A stretch of DNA of 64,000 nt from Austropuccinia psidii (GCA_023105745.1 JALGQZ010000019.1:4712001-4776000), one strand, 5' to 3'. Positions 11,153 through 22,815 are shown, numbered from the stretch's first letter. The notes: generated from the sequence alone by a model not told the origin. Program-made: numbers and translations.

Positions 11153-12382
11153 CTACTGGATGGCTATTTGCCATCTCAGCATGTGTCTATTTGTAGTCTT
11201 CATGTTCAGTAAAGACTTCAAGGCTGTGCATTCTGTGTAGACTCCAAAGACTGCACCCTCCAGATAGTAATGGAGTTTTTCTAGAGCCCAGACTAGACAT
11301 AGACACTCAGTCTGGGTGGCCCCATACCTGGCTTCTGAATCTTTCAGCTGCCTTGAGATGTAGCAAATTACTCCTTCTCTTGGTTCACCATCCACAATTT
11401 GTCTTTGGTGAAGGGCTGCTCCTAGGCCTTGACTGCATGCTGCATCTATATATAACTTGAATGGTAGTTCAAAGTCAGGTAAGATGAGCACAGGTGCATT
11501 GGTGCGTTCATATTTGATCCTCTCATATGCATCCCTCCTTTCCTTGGTTATTTCAAAAACTACATCTTTTGAACATAACTTGTATAAACTACTAGTTATG
11601 TGTGCAAAGTATTTGATGTGGTTTCTATAGTAGCTAGCAAACCCAAGGAAAGATTGCATCTCTTTGATGCTCTTTGGTACTGGCTTTTGCAGTACTGCTG
11701 CTACTTTATTATGGTCAATTGCCAGACTAAGACCTGAGACTTTATGTCCTAGAGCCAGTAAATCTTGTTGGCCAAAATTGCACTTTTTAAGTGAAATTTT
11801 CAGATTTATGGGTGTGCACTTACTTAGTACTCTGTCTATGTATTGCACATGGTCTTCCCATGTCTCTGAGTATTTAATGATGTCATCAATATATACCACC
11901 AACCAGCCTTCCAGTATTTCTTCTTGAAATATTGTGTCCATCATCCTTTGGAAATGGGCTGGTGCATTTTTGATGCCAAATGGCATCCTTGTATACTCAT
12001 ATATGCCCATATGGCATATTATTTTAAGTAATTTCATGGAGTTAGGTTTAACTACATTTTGGTAGAAGCCTTTCATACAATCCATTTTGGTGATGTATGT
12101 GGCTTTTTCCAGTTTATCCAAGGCATGAGGTATCCTGGGTATAGGGTACCTGTCTGCTTTTGTGTAGCTATTCAGAGCTCTGAAATCTCCACACAGTATA
12201 GACTTGCCATCATGCCAGGTGATTAGGACAGGGGTGGTGATTTCCACTATTTCATTATATCCAATCTTCCTGATGACATCCATGTCCAGGAGTTCATTGA
12301 TATGTTTCTCAATTTCTTTCCTGGTTTCCAGGCTTGCTGGATAAGGAGGTCTCCTAAGCATGGGTGGATAAGGTCTTTCCAC
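11153..12382 (-). pseudogene. pol: Reverse transcriptase and RNase H of B
   Basis: 409 open codons. Reverse transcriptase landmarks in order: [47 protein letters not shown], the catalytic YIDDII (about 11880) and [12 protein letters not shown]. RNase H follows with [17 protein letters not shown] and [15 protein letters not shown], and the segment ends [17 protein letters not shown]. Catalytic residues are preserved, but the frame is isolated from protease and integrase by stops. Confidence 0.92.
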
Positions 12383-12420
12383 ATCCAGATATAGTTCTAT
12401 ATCATGGCCTTTGATCTTGC

Positions 12421-13032
12421 CTAATGGTTCTTCACCAATGGCAAATGCTGGTCTGTTTTTCTCAGCATCTTCAGTAAACTTAGTTTCTGTTTGCTGGTGA
12501 GGGTATTGCTAAACTGTCCCTCTCTGAATTCCTTCAGAAGTTCTTCTAGTGGGTCCTGAGAAGATATCTGGTATATATCAAGTGAACATTTCTTTTCTTT
12601 GTTAGTACCAATGGTGATGTGCCTATTTTTACTGTTGTAAATTTCTATGCCATACATCCTCTGGTAATCTGTTCCCAGTAAAAACCCTTGGATGTGGGCA
12701 TCATCAAGCACTAAAAACTCTGGGTTGAGTCTGTTATTACCCTTCCTGTGGTGTATAACTATTTCTTTGATGATTGTCCCAATGGAAGTCATCTTCCCTG
12801 ATGCACTTTTAAAGTTCTTGGCCTTAGTGGGCAAGAGCTGTTTTTCCCAGTTTGGGACGTGGTTATCCAGGTAGTTTCTGGCCACTATGGAGAAGTGCGC
12901 TCCACTATCAACGGTCAGTGGATGCTGAGCATTGTCAATACAAACAGTCATTTTGTGGCTGTCCCATGTATATATTCCGTTCCTTTGGTTGGTGTAACCA
13001 GGAATGTTTGTGCATCTTGTGTGTGTTTGCAC
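12421..13032 (-). pseudogene. pro: Aspartic protease region of B
   Basis: Retropepsin-like domain with active-site VDSGAHFSIV and the flap/substrate region FLLGTDYQRMYGIEIYN. It overlaps the zinc-knuckle ORF (12948-13331) in another frame, marking a frameshift. The LGTDYQ and DRYFTIG-type ending matches the protease layout of C and D. Confidence 0.85.
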
Positions 13033-13331
13033 AAGTTCTTGTTAGCAGTGTCCTGTGGCATGCCTGCTTCCAACTGTATGTCCTGAATTTCTAGTGGGGT
13101 TTCATCTTGGTATTCCACTAGAAATTCCTCTCTTGGGTGTTGATCATCATCAGATGGTTCTCTGATGGCATCACCCACGGAGTCTGATTCAGAATCTTCT
13201 GTTGGAGGTTCTTCCTGTGGGACTTTCTCTATGGCATAGAGTTTTTTCTTTGCCTTTGGACAGTTGTTGGCATAGTGGTCTGTTGAACCACAATTGTGAC
13301 AAGAATTCCTCTTCTTTGCCACTTCTGCCAC
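12948..13331 (-). pseudogene. gag: Gag zinc knuckle of B, copy next to the protease
   Basis: CCHC knuckle CHNCGSTDHYANNC followed by an acidic stretch (PTEDSESDSVGDAIREPSDDD). This is the downstream unit of the 531-bp tandem duplication; the other knuckle is at 13560-13853. A gag nucleocapsid-like RNA-binding segment. Confidence 0.85.
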
Positions 13332-13559
13332 TCTTTCTTTGGGTTTTTCTTCAAACTATACCCTGAAAGGTTGTTTCTCTTTGAAACCACTGCTTCTATA
13401 TGGGGTGAATTTCCCTATATTAGTCCTCTTCCTTATGTCTTGTAAGGTGTTGGCCATGTCATATAGAGTGCAATTTTGGTTGCATCTGCATTTTAATGCA
13501 TGCTCTGGTTCTCCTGGGAGTTGTGTCAGAAGCTTGTGATTCCTCACTTGGATGTTCAT

Positions 13560-13853
13560 CTAAGAGTTCTTGTTAGCAGTGTCCTGTGGCATGCCTGCTT
13601 CCAACTGTATGTCCTGAATTTCTAGTGGGGTTTCCTCTTGGTATTCCACTAGAAATTCCTCTCTTGGGTGTTGATCATCATCAGATGGTTCTCTGATGGC
13701 ATCATCCATGGAGTCTGATTCAGAATCTTCTGTTGGAGGTTCTTCCTGTGGGACTTTCTCTATGGCATAGAGTTTTTTCTTTGCCTTTTGACAGTTGTTG
13801 GCATAGTGGTCTGTTGAACCACAATTGTGACAAGAATTCTTCTTTTTTGCCAC
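13560..13853 (-). pseudogene. gag: Second gag zinc knuckle of B (duplicated unit)
   Basis: CHNCGSTDHYANNC with the same acidic tail as the copy at 12948-13331. It ends at a stop (TANKNS) at the unit junction, so the duplication itself interrupts the polyprotein. Confidence 0.85.
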
Positions 13854-14090
13854 TTATGACACTCTTTCTCTGGGTTTGTCTTTATACTCTACCCTGAGAG
13901 GCTGTTTCTCTTTGAAACCACTGCTTCTATATGGGGTGAATTTCCCTATATTAGTCCTCTTCCTTATGTCTTGTAAGGTGTTGGCCATGTCATATAGAGT
14001 GCAATTTTGGTTGCATCTGCATTTTAATGCATGCTCTGGTTCTCCTGGCAGTTGTGTCAGAAGCTTGTGATTCCTCACTTGGATGTTCAT
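13854..14090 (-). pseudogene. gag: Gag C-terminal region of B (duplicated unit)
   Basis: Encodes MNIQVRNHKLLTQLPGEPEH, CNQNCTLYDMANTLQDI and FTPYRSSGFKEKQP. The same segment is repeated at 13356-13559. It corresponds to the gag stretch just before the zinc knuckle in C and D. Confidence 0.75.
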
Positions 14091-14240
14091 CTAAGGATCA
14101 ATGGCTTTAAGTCTTTTAGACTGTCTAAGACACCACTCATATGGATCTTTGTCCACTGAGTATTTGTCATTTTCAAATGACATTGTCTTCTGCCATATAC
14201 AAGCTCCATTACTGTACTTTTGGATGATTTGAGTCTTCCA

Positions 14241-14855
14241 CTATGGCCAGTTTCTTATGCCATGGATTTCTTTCATTTCTGTGTACCATATACTAGCATG
14301 ACCTTTAAATGTAGTATTAAATCTAGCAGTGATCCAGTAGTCTGGTATTCTTGGTACATCAATGAAGAGTACATCAATATGATCTATGAGTTCCATATGA
14401 TCATATTCTCCTGATCCAGAGAATTTGGGCCAGCTTGAGGCCTCAGGAAGCTGTTTCAAGGCTTCATTCTCTGAATAAGACATTCCATCTCCATCCTGGT
14501 ATTGTGATGGAGATCTTGCCTTATTCATCAACATGGCATCTGGCTTGATGTCATCTGGTTTATATGGATTCTCCATAACTTGGCCTTGTGGTTGGGGCTT
14601 GAAGTTATGGTAGACATTAAACAATTTTTTTATGTCTTGGTCCAGAAAATCCCTGTCCCTTTTGCTGTGGTGTTGTTCTTCAAATACTAGATTCCGTCTT
14701 TTGTTGGTTTCTTCAGAGGCTTTGCTCAATTGAGCATATCCTTCTTGAAGATTCTTAACTATCTGTTTCAAGGAGGCTTGTGTTTTTTTCATCCTCTTGT
14801 GGGCAGCTTCAAGCTCTGCAAACTGCTTTGCAGATTGCTCACCATATTGGGACAT
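14241..14855 (-). pseudogene. gag: Gag coiled-coil and core region of B
   Basis: 204 codons. The N-terminal half is rich in K, E and Q and coiled-coil-like. The C-terminal half carries the gag core signature shared with C and D (WPKFSGSGEYDHMELIDHID, compare [20 protein letters not shown] in D). It is open but separated from the first gag ORF (14972-15691) and from the duplicated knuckle region by stops. Confidence 0.8.
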
Positions 14856-14971
14856 TTGTAACCCCAGTGTATCACTGTTGATGTTACTCTCAGATGTGAC
14901 AATGTTATGTTCAGTCTGAGTGGGGGTAATGTTTCTATTACTAGGACTACTGATTCTAGAGTGGTTTACAA

Positions 14972-15691
14972 CTACTTCTGGTTCTTGTGCACTTCTTTTA
15001 CCAACCCAACAGCTTCTGAATCATAGGGTCTGACTCTTTCCTCCTCTGGTTGAAGGAGGTTTTGTTCTTGCCCTTGTTTCCTTGTCTTCTCCTGGAAACT
15101 TCCTGGAATTGTGAAGAATGGTGACTCTTGGCCACTGATCTGCTGGTTTCTGAATGGTGTGAAGCCACTGGAGAGCTGATTTGGCCTGCTCCTTGTGAGA
15201 CTGAAGGAATCTGAGTAGGCCTTGTCTGGGTTAACTGTTCTTCTAAAGCTTGGATAGTGGCTTGATTCTCCCTTATCCTCTGTGCCCTTGGCTCCAAGAG
15301 TCTGAACTGCCTGGTAGGATTCCAACCTTTTGTGATTACCATCAGGTCTTTGAATTCTATCTCTCTGAGACAGATCTTCTGGCAACTTGCTCCAAGTTCT
15401 GCCCAGTGAGATGCCAGGTTGAACCTCTTGTTGTCCATGCTCCATTGGAATAAGTCCTTGAGGAGTTGGTGGAGCTGAAGAACTTAATCCATGTCTTTCC
15501 AGTCCTCTTTTTTGAGGTCTCCATTGAATTGGAGTGTGAATGGCAGGGTTGATATTATCTCCCTCATTGTTTTGCCATCCACTACTGTGTCCAAGGTGTC
15601 CTCTTTCAGGTCTTCTGGTTCTGGACAAACCTTCTCTGTCCTCTGGCTGGTTCCTTTGGAAGCCAAGATCTCTGATGTGTACAGGTGACAT
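14972..15691 (-). pseudogene. gag: Gag N-terminal frame of B
   Basis: 239 codons starting MSPVHIRDLGF, rich in Q, S, R, G and P. The ATG at 15691 lies inside the putative intron (15739-15672), 20 nt before its end. It overlaps a second long frame on the same strand (14998-15671). C and D have the same pair of overlapping frames at the same place. Confidence 0.65.
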
Positions 15692-15875
15692 GTGAGTGTT
15701 TGAAAGCAGTCAAAAACCTTATGTTCTTAGGGTATTTACCTTTGACTGTGCCTTGTACAAATTTGTTGTCTGCTGATTTGGGCAATTTACCTTTAGAGGT
15801 TACAACTGGGTTAATTATAGTAATTTTCCCTGTACAAGGTATCAAGGTTGGTTTAACTTGTATTGATGCAGAATG
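14998..15875 (-). pseudogene. Spliced overlapping accessory frame of B (one nonsense change)
   Basis: Exon 1 is open at 15875-15740 (contains CTGKITIINPVVTSKGKL). Removing 15739-15672 (donor GTAAAT, acceptor ATCAG) joins it in phase to a second gag-region frame that overlaps the MSPVHIRDL frame. That frame contains TLPFTLQFNGDLKKEDW and SHWAELGASCQKICL and reaches 14998. One stop interrupts it after KDMD (near 15486), at a site where CAA to TAA would explain the change. The protein is unknown. The equivalent frame in D is open throughout. The exon and intron calls rest on sequence reading only. Confidence 0.5.
15672..15739 (-). other. Putative 68-nt intron in the 5' region of B
   Basis: Donor AAAG|GTAAAT and acceptor CACATCAG|AG. 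It contains the ATG (15691) of the MSPVHIRDL gag frame. Removal restores the reading phase between the upstream exon and the overlapping accessory frame. Confidence 0.5.
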
Positions 15876-16648
15876 TCATGGTTTTCTATATTTCTGTGTG
15901 GCAATTGGTGTCCAATTCTTTGCTGTTATCAGGCCTTCACTGTGCCTCTTTCCTTTGCCTTTGCTGCCCTCTGGTTCTGAGGGTGTCACTGGTGTGTTGG
16001 CCTGTGACTGTCTTTCAAGTGGTATGAAGTTATATTCCACTGAATCAAAACAGGAAAAAGAGGGCGTATTTCAGTTAAGACTTCTCAAAAAATGCTGGTT
16101 TTGCACGTCTAATAATGGCCTCTGGTCTTGTATATTATTATAATGTGCCCTTGTATAATGACAGTGTGATTTGAATTAACAATTACACATCAGAAATACA
16201 GCTTACTGATATTTGGTATACTGTTTGTATACCAATATCTCACAGAATAACTTGTAATGAGCAAGTGTAAACTGTCAAAAAAGTGGTGTGTAACACGGAA
16301 ATTGAGTTAACAATATGTCCAACCATGCCTCAACTGTTGGTTTATCAGTATGAGGTGTCTTATTTTAATTAAAAAATCAGACATTATTAATGGCTTAAGT
16401 GTTTTTATATGTAAAACACGCCAAAAATAAGGGTCTTGTGGTTATTAGCCACGTGAGAGGTACTCATGAAATATGAGTATAAAAGGGGTATATGTACCAA
16501 AAAAAGAAATATATATATATAATATATATATATTTAAGAAATATTATGCCTAAAAAGAATAAAACAATTGTCAGAAAGTGAGAAATAAGAGAAAGACTCA
16601 CTTATAAGGGTACAAAAAAAGGTTTAAAACACGGCCAGGTCCACAAAA
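15876..16648 (-). other. Leader of element B
   Basis: Between the B LTR end (16649) and exon 1. On the minus strand it starts TTTTGTGGACCTGGCCGTG, matching the post-LTR primer-binding position of C and D (GGCC-GGCCGTG). No convincing ORF is present. It holds an inverted repeat at 16208-16239 and a short TA-rich run near 16510. Confidence 0.55.
16208..16239. repeat. Near-perfect inverted repeat
   Basis: GATATTTGGTATAC and GTATACCAATATC flank TGTTT and give a 13-14 bp stem. It lies in the leader of B. Confidence 0.6.
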
Positions 16649-17888
16649 TGTCAGCTGGAGTCTATGTTGAAGCTGTAATTAGGCTATTTACAACAAGAAC
16701 TATGACTGTGAGACGTGGAAATAATTTTTAAATAAGGAATTTAATTTAATATAATGACTTAGAATATAATATCAGGGCTCTACTATTGAAGAAATAGTGG
16801 TGGTGAGTGCTATTGAGAACCCTGGGTGCAGTTTTACCAGTTGGATTACTATAATAAGAACTACAATAATCAAGATTATAATTATACCCTGATTATTACC
16901 CAAGAGTAAAACTGTTTTTGACAGTTTACTACGTAGGATATTCAAGAGCAGGATGAGGAAACAATTCTGGCTGTGAAAAGCCTCCTTTTTATCCTGAAAT
17001 GGGGAGGAAAAGGTGCTTGACCTTTCCACATAGAGGAAGTGAAGATTTTTCACCCTCTAGTACTGCCTTGTGGTTTTCAAACAGCATGTATAGCCCGTAT
17101 TGGGCTCAGATGTGGTTTTGAAACCACATCTGGGCAGTTTTCACCAATACAGGGTGAAAGTTTTGATCTGGGGACCTCACAGCCTGATTCTGACGTTTAT
17201 GATGTGTAGAATGCTGTACAGAAACTGTATGGGACCCCAGTATTGACTGACATATGAGGTATTGAAGTAAAAACAAGCTTCTTTGTCTATTTGACACCTC
17301 ATATTCATGGTTATGGGATATTATCCCATGCAAGGCTGTATATGACAGCAGTTGGGAATCTGACCTTAAAACAGCCATAACTTTGTATATTCTTGAGATA
17401 TCAACCTCAAAATTGGTTCTGTGTGTAGCCCTGTATGTTCTCTACACAATGGTACCTCATTTGATATGGGTATCATTAAGTATGGCAAAGTTATCCCATG
17501 TACAGGACTTTTGTACATTTGCATGGTATAGGCAAAAAGCTGTATTGAGCTTATTTGCCCCATAACTGTTGTTCTGGTTGAGCCATGGGGAAATGGATGA
17601 CACCATCAGATAGCCCTGATTGTGCTCTTTCCCAAAAGACCCCACTTCAAGTATCTCACACTAAAACTGTAGAAGTTAGATGAGAGGTGAATGTTTTGTT
17701 CACCCTTATTTGGCCTGAATTTGACCATAACTCCAGTAATATTGGTGCTAGCTCAGTTTGGATGGTACCATTGGATAGCCCTGGTTTAGAGATTCATTTT
17801 TAATACCCATTTGATGGGTTTAAACCTCTCCTTTTGGATTTTAGATGAGAGGTGAAAATTAAGGTTTATGCTCAGCAATAGCTTTGAG
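16649..17888 (-). repeat. 5' LTR of element B, truncated
   Basis: The minus strand ends GCTGACA next to the primer-binding region at 16649. The interval is the inverted homologue of 47.0-48.2 kb; for example, the stretch with CTCAGCAATAGC at 17880 matches GCTGAGCATAAACC at 47210. Homology ends at about 17888, where C LTR sequence begins, so the U3 start is missing. The ORFs here on either strand are spurious. Confidence 0.7.
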
Positions 17889-20800
17889 CAGGATAATATC
17901 ATGGTATTCTTACATGGACTTTTGGTACACCCATAGTGGATATCTCACTTTAAGCTTAAATTACTATTTTGACGTAAAAAATAGGCAAGGGGGACAAAAG
18001 ACATCAAAGAGAGCCAGGGTACCCAACTTCTGAGGACTCAGAGGCGTGGATAGCTCCAAAGCTTGGTTCCATGGTTTATCCTGACCCAATTGGTAAACTA
18101 AACCTCTTTGGGAACTTGGTTACCATGTCACAACTACTGTAAATCTTAAGAAAATAGCAAATAACCTGCTATTTTGACGTGCCAAGGAGGTAAAGAGCTA
18201 CTTAGACTCCTGTAACAACGTCAATTCTTAATGACTTTCCATAGATAAACCCCAAAAGAGTAATTAAAACCCTTTTTGGACTTGTATCGATTGAGTTACC
18301 TCATAGCAACCAGTGAAACAATGATATTTGCAATTCTTCGTAGAAATGAGGTAAAAACTTCAAAAATTCATTTAAAATACAATTCTTAATTAATCTTTCT
18401 GAAACTTTCAGGACCGATGGAGAACTGTATTATCTATGGTACAACCAAAAATGAACTACAGTTTTACTAGTAAAATTAAAAGTTTTACTTACAGTCCATT
18501 TTTGACCATTCTACGTGAAACACTGAATCTTCAAAAATTCACAGTAATTAAAACCTGTGATGGAATTGGCAATAACATTGATAAATTTGAGAAATCAATG
18601 ATTCTTTTAGAATAAAAGAAGATTTACAGATGTTACTCCTTTTATTCTTAACCATATTGGGGTTGGTAGTCACGTAAAAGCATCAATTAAGTAATTATGA
18701 TAATCTTACGTGACAACAGATGATGCAATCATTAATCCAAAAGGGTTTTGTAAGGTTTGACTATGAAACAATAAGTAAAAATTACTAATTCATTACTTAT
18801 GGTACTCTGAGTGTCCTTATGAATTGAATAAATAAGATTAAAAATATAATAATAATAAATAATTATTATTATTATGGCGTAAAATAATTATATTATTAAA
18901 TAAATATAATAATATAATTTATATTATGAAAATATAATATAATAAATAAATATATTAATATAAAATAGTTAATATATTTAAAACGCTCTTTATTATTGTT
19001 ACCAACAAATAATAAAGGCGTAAAAAATTGCTTTTTATTAATAAAAAACAATTAATAACAATAATATTACTAATATTAAAGTTATGAATTAATATAAATA
19101 CTATTTATATTAATTAGAGAGTTATTAAGAGAGTAATAATAGAGAAATTATTATAATAAGAGAAAATAACCTACTTTTAACACTTAATATAATAATTTTG
19201 AAATATTTTATGCCAAAAAAATATAAATACAACCTTTTCAAATTGTATTTACAATAAAAATAAAGAAAATTACAAATTATTCTGGATTTTTATGTGGAAA
19301 TGAGTTTTAGAGAGATTTTTAACAAAAAAAATTAAATAAATGATTTAATCACTTCAAAAGAGATGATTATAATAAGGTGGTCTTTGGTGTTTAATAATAT
19401 AATAGTTTTATATATAAATAATAAAGAAATTACCTTTGATTTAATTGATTTAATGTTTTTGATGCATCTGAGGGGAAAATAGAGTAAAAAGAGCTCTATT
19501 TATAGTAAATACCTCCCTCCTAGAGTCCAACAGGCTTCTAGTAGACGTGTACTGATCATATCCACTGGAATTGATCAATATTTTAAGGTTTGATGATGAT
19601 TACATCATGATCAAACCATATTACATCATTATTACACCATTATTTAGAGTTATCACTATAACTCTAAGTTTGATGACATCAGAGGCTTGGCAGAACCCCA
19701 AATTTCGTGGATTTTATTAGTTTTAATCATAAACTAATAGTATTCACCAATTTTATCACTCTTAAGACTGTTAAACTTAATTTAAGGTTACTGTGAGTGA
19801 TCATAACTGCTCCAACTAAGCTCAAACTTTGATCCTCAATAACTTTTGAGATTTTCACGCTACAGAAATTCAAAGAGTGAATTCTGATAGCCTGGCATAA
19901 CCTTATTATGCTTCCAAGAGCTTTTCATTACATCATCAAAACTCTAATTTTGATGATTTTTCTTGTAACTCATCTTTTCTGTCGAAATTCAATATTTTAA
20001 ACTTCAAACCTTGATTTCAGGGGGTTATACCCTGAATTTAATAATAAAAATTACATCATTCTTCACGAATGAACTAGTAGAATCCAACTGTATACCTTTT
20101 TTTAAGTTTGGAACACTTTCACAACAAAGTGGTCAACAGCTCTGTTGATTTTTGTCAATATTTCATCATAGGTTTTAACATTGTTTATAATTTGTAAAAT
20201 AAAGTTCATATCTGTGCTATTACAGTAATTACGTGGTAAATTTATTTTTGGTTCATCATTCTATCATGTATAGTTTAGGAGATATTAGCTTTGATCCTTG
20301 AATATATGCGTTGACCAAAAAAGTGCATATATTCAGGTTAATTCCTTAAGTATTAACTTTGGAAATTAGCTTATTAATTGTTGTATGTGTGGAGTTTCGT
20401 GAGGAATCCACTGGTACAATTTATTTCACATGTTGTTTCATTAGTTCTTGAGATAAATAAGGTTTTATGGTTTTTATAAGGTATTATACCTTATAACTCA
20501 TTAAATATTGACTTTACAGATATGCCATAAAAATGGTATATGTGTATTTTACCATGGGGAATCCAATGGTATAATTTATTTTACATGTTGATTCATTGGT
20601 TCTTAAGTTAAACCAATTTTTGTACCAATTTATGGTATTTTTTGTATATTTAAGTAATTATTTTTAATGTATAATTATTCTAAGTAATTTTAATATAATT
20701 ATATTAAAGGTATAATTATTCTAAGTCTTTTTTGTGACCTTATTGAGTATGTGGTCATATCTCAAAGGCTCACAGGTTTATTGTTTTCTCACTCACTGGT

Positions 20801-21450
20801 TTTTCAGTTTGCTCCATGGCACGCCTCTGTGAGCTGTTGTTGACTTAAAAGAAGCCTCTTCTTGCTGTTTTTTCCGTATCATCATCATCATCTTATTATC
20901 ACTTTATATCATTGTTACCAACAAGTAAGTATTAGTCAAACTATTCTTAAGTGTTTTTAATCTTTCAGAATCAATCAGAAAGACGTTAAATCATAGAATC
21001 CAACTATATATTGTTGTAATCCTGCTATAAATCATTTTGATCCCTCGAATCCACAATTCTACGTCAAATTTCTCTACTTTTATCTATCAATAAGTTCTTC
21101 GGAGTATTAGTGAGTCATTTATCTTTAATTCTTAATGTTTTTCTCTAGTAATAGTTTTCTTCAAGGATTATCCTTATAATTATTCTTTCAAAAGATAATT
21201 ATACATTAAAATAATTTTATCATTTTAATAAAAGAAGTTTTTATTATTAAATTCTTCTTGTAATTGATTCTTGTAGACAATTACTTGCTCACTGTTAAAA
21301 TCACTAGTAGTGCTTAACACGTGAAAGAAATAATTCTTTAATTATTCAATTGTGGTTATAATAATATTTTATTATTATATTTCATAAGAACAGACATCGT
21401 ACTGTTGATTAATAGTAATATTATCATCAGTTTCATAGTCACATCTTACA
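17889..21450 (+). repeat. 5' LTR of element C, very long, truncated at its start
   Basis: From ATATCATGGTATTC onward it matches 38376-39898, ending CACATCTTACA before the primer-binding region. The 3' copy lacks about 2.03 kb present here (about 18747-20777); the break lies at a shared GGTTT. Without loss the full LTR would be near 4 kb. The interval contains no gene. It is AT-rich around 18830-19420 and has many TTATTA runs. Confidence 0.8.
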
Positions 21451-21470
21451 TTTGGGGGCCTGGCCGTGTT
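21451..21470 (+). promoter_or_regulatory. Primer-binding region of C
   Basis: TTTGGGGGCCTGGCCGTG follows directly after the LTR-terminal CA. D has TTTGGGGGCCCAGCCGTG at the same place. A TGGGGG start is typical of a tRNA 3'-end complement; I cannot assign the tRNA. Confidence 0.6.
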
Positions 21471-21842
21471 TTTTGAACCTTGTACCCTTAATTAATATAT
21501 TTTTAAGCTCTAAAATATATTAATTTAATAATTTTTTCTTTCATTTTAAAGTTAAAATAATTCTTATTTTTGAAATTGTTTTGGAAATCTTTTTCATTGA
21601 GGAATTTGGTTTAATTTTATACTGTTTTACATGTGGCTCTTTCACATCCAAAAACTTATAAAATTATTCTTTGAGTTACTCTGAATTAATTTTCATTCAA
21701 AATCTTAAGTTTTAATTTTTTTTTCTTTAAAAAGAATAATTTTTTCATATTAAAAAATATAAAACTTATAAAAAATCTTTAAAAATATTTTAAAAAAAGT
21801 ATAAAAAATAATTTTTTTCTCTTTTTTATAATTTTTTTCTAG

Positions 21843-22815
21843 TGTCTTTAATCAAATACTGTGCACCTGCCAACAGACTCAGTAAAAGATACATCAATAG
21901 TCCTGAATCTTCAGAAGCAGAATCTGAAGAAAGTATTGAGGTGCAAATTGCTAAAAGAGGCACCTTATTTAATTCAAAAAAAGCTAAATTACCACCAAAA
22001 GGTGTGTATTTTATCTTATATTTTCACTTTTTATCTTTAAATTGACGTGGAAATGGTGCAGACCAGAAATGGAAGCAACTATTCAGTCCAACCAGATGGA
22101 TGTGGACAAGGAAGAGGCAAGACCAAATCTTCCACAAGAAAGACACATCTGGAGGATGCCAGAGTTGCCCCCCATTCCCCAAGGTCTGTACCAACAGATT
22201 TTGACGTCAATTCTGAGCCTGAATTAATTCATGATATTATTTCCAGGGCTGAACCATTTTCAAGTGGCAGCAATAGAAATATATCAATGCCAGTACAAAA
22301 ATTGGTTCAGACCAGCCAAACAAGAGGAGTGGGAAATATGCCCAAGCCTTTGGCAGGGGGCCATGAACTCCTACTTACACATCAAGAGCTTTCTGGGTCA
22401 GGAGAAGACCATAGAACTCTTAGGAGGACGGAGCCCCCTGTCTTGCAAAGACAAGGTCAAAAAGATAAAGAATTGGTTGAAGAACCAAAGTCTTTTATCT
22501 ATAGACCAGAAGAGAGAGTTGCAAATGACTCCAGCCTTGGAGACAGAGGCACCAGTCGCGTCTACCAGCTCCAAACCAGCTCCAGAAGTGTCCAAGGACA
22601 AGCCCAAGGGACCTCAGAAGAAGCAGAAAGGTCCCAAGAACCATCAAGGCAAAGGAAAAGGCAAAGCCAATTGGCACAGACCTTACCCACAAGGGTACAG
22701 GATGTTCAAATTGGAGCCTTCAGCCGTGGACAGTGTCTTCAATATGGCCAGAACTCTGATGGAATTCAAAGCCAAGGAGCAGGAAAGGATGAACAGAAAC
22801 TTTCCACGCAAATAA
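21843..22815 (+). pseudogene. Spliced overlapping accessory frame of C (one stop)
   Basis: The exon opens after TTTCTAG at 21842 (frame reads SLIKYCAPANRL) and runs to 22005. Removing 22006-22061 (donor GTATTT, acceptor GTGCAG) joins it in phase to a frame at 22062-22815 that overlaps the gag frame. That frame contains AMNSYLHIKSFLGQ, KGKGKANWHRPYPQGYR and FNMARTLMEFKAKEQERMN. One TAA at about 22225 interrupts it. It aligns with the open 199-codon frame of D ([30 protein letters not shown]). Function unknown; lysine-rich C-terminal third. Confidence 0.5.
22006..22061 (+). other. Putative 56-nt intron in the 5' region of C
   Basis: Donor GTATTT, acceptor GTGCAG. A competing donor (GTGTGT) 4 nt upstream would give the other phase. 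The gag ATG (22053) lies inside, 9 nt before the end, as in B and D. Confidence 0.45.

Larger units (their letters stand above)
13034..14095 (-). repeat. 531-bp tandem duplication inside gag of B
   Basis: Unit 1 (13034-13564) and unit 2 (13565-14095) start with the same AGTTCTTGTTAGCAGTGTCC sequence and end with CACTTGGATGTTCATCTAAG. Each encodes the same gag segment (MNIQVRNHKLLTQLPG) plus a CCHC knuckle. Few differences are visible, such as NRNSC versus KKNSC next to the knuckle and VGD versus MDD in the acidic part. The duplication therefore looks younger than many of the other lesions in B. Confidence 0.92.
9468..17888 (-). mobile_element. Degenerate Ty3/Gypsy chromovirus B
   Basis: Reading the minus strand from right to left: truncated 5' LTR (17888-16649), leader, gag with overlapping frames, zinc knuckle (tandemly duplicated), protease, reverse transcriptase, RNase H, integrase and chromodomain. 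The chromodomain is cut at 9468 by insertion of A, so its end and the 3' LTR lie outside the window. Stops and frameshifts separate most domains. At the right edge its LTR abuts the LTR of C with both truncated, which suggests a deletion or recombination. Confidence 0.85.

Noticed and set aside
16464..16500. GAGTATAAAAGGGG, a good TATA box on the plus strand
   Set aside because: No plus-strand gene or LTR follows; it lies in the leader of B, which reads on the other strand.
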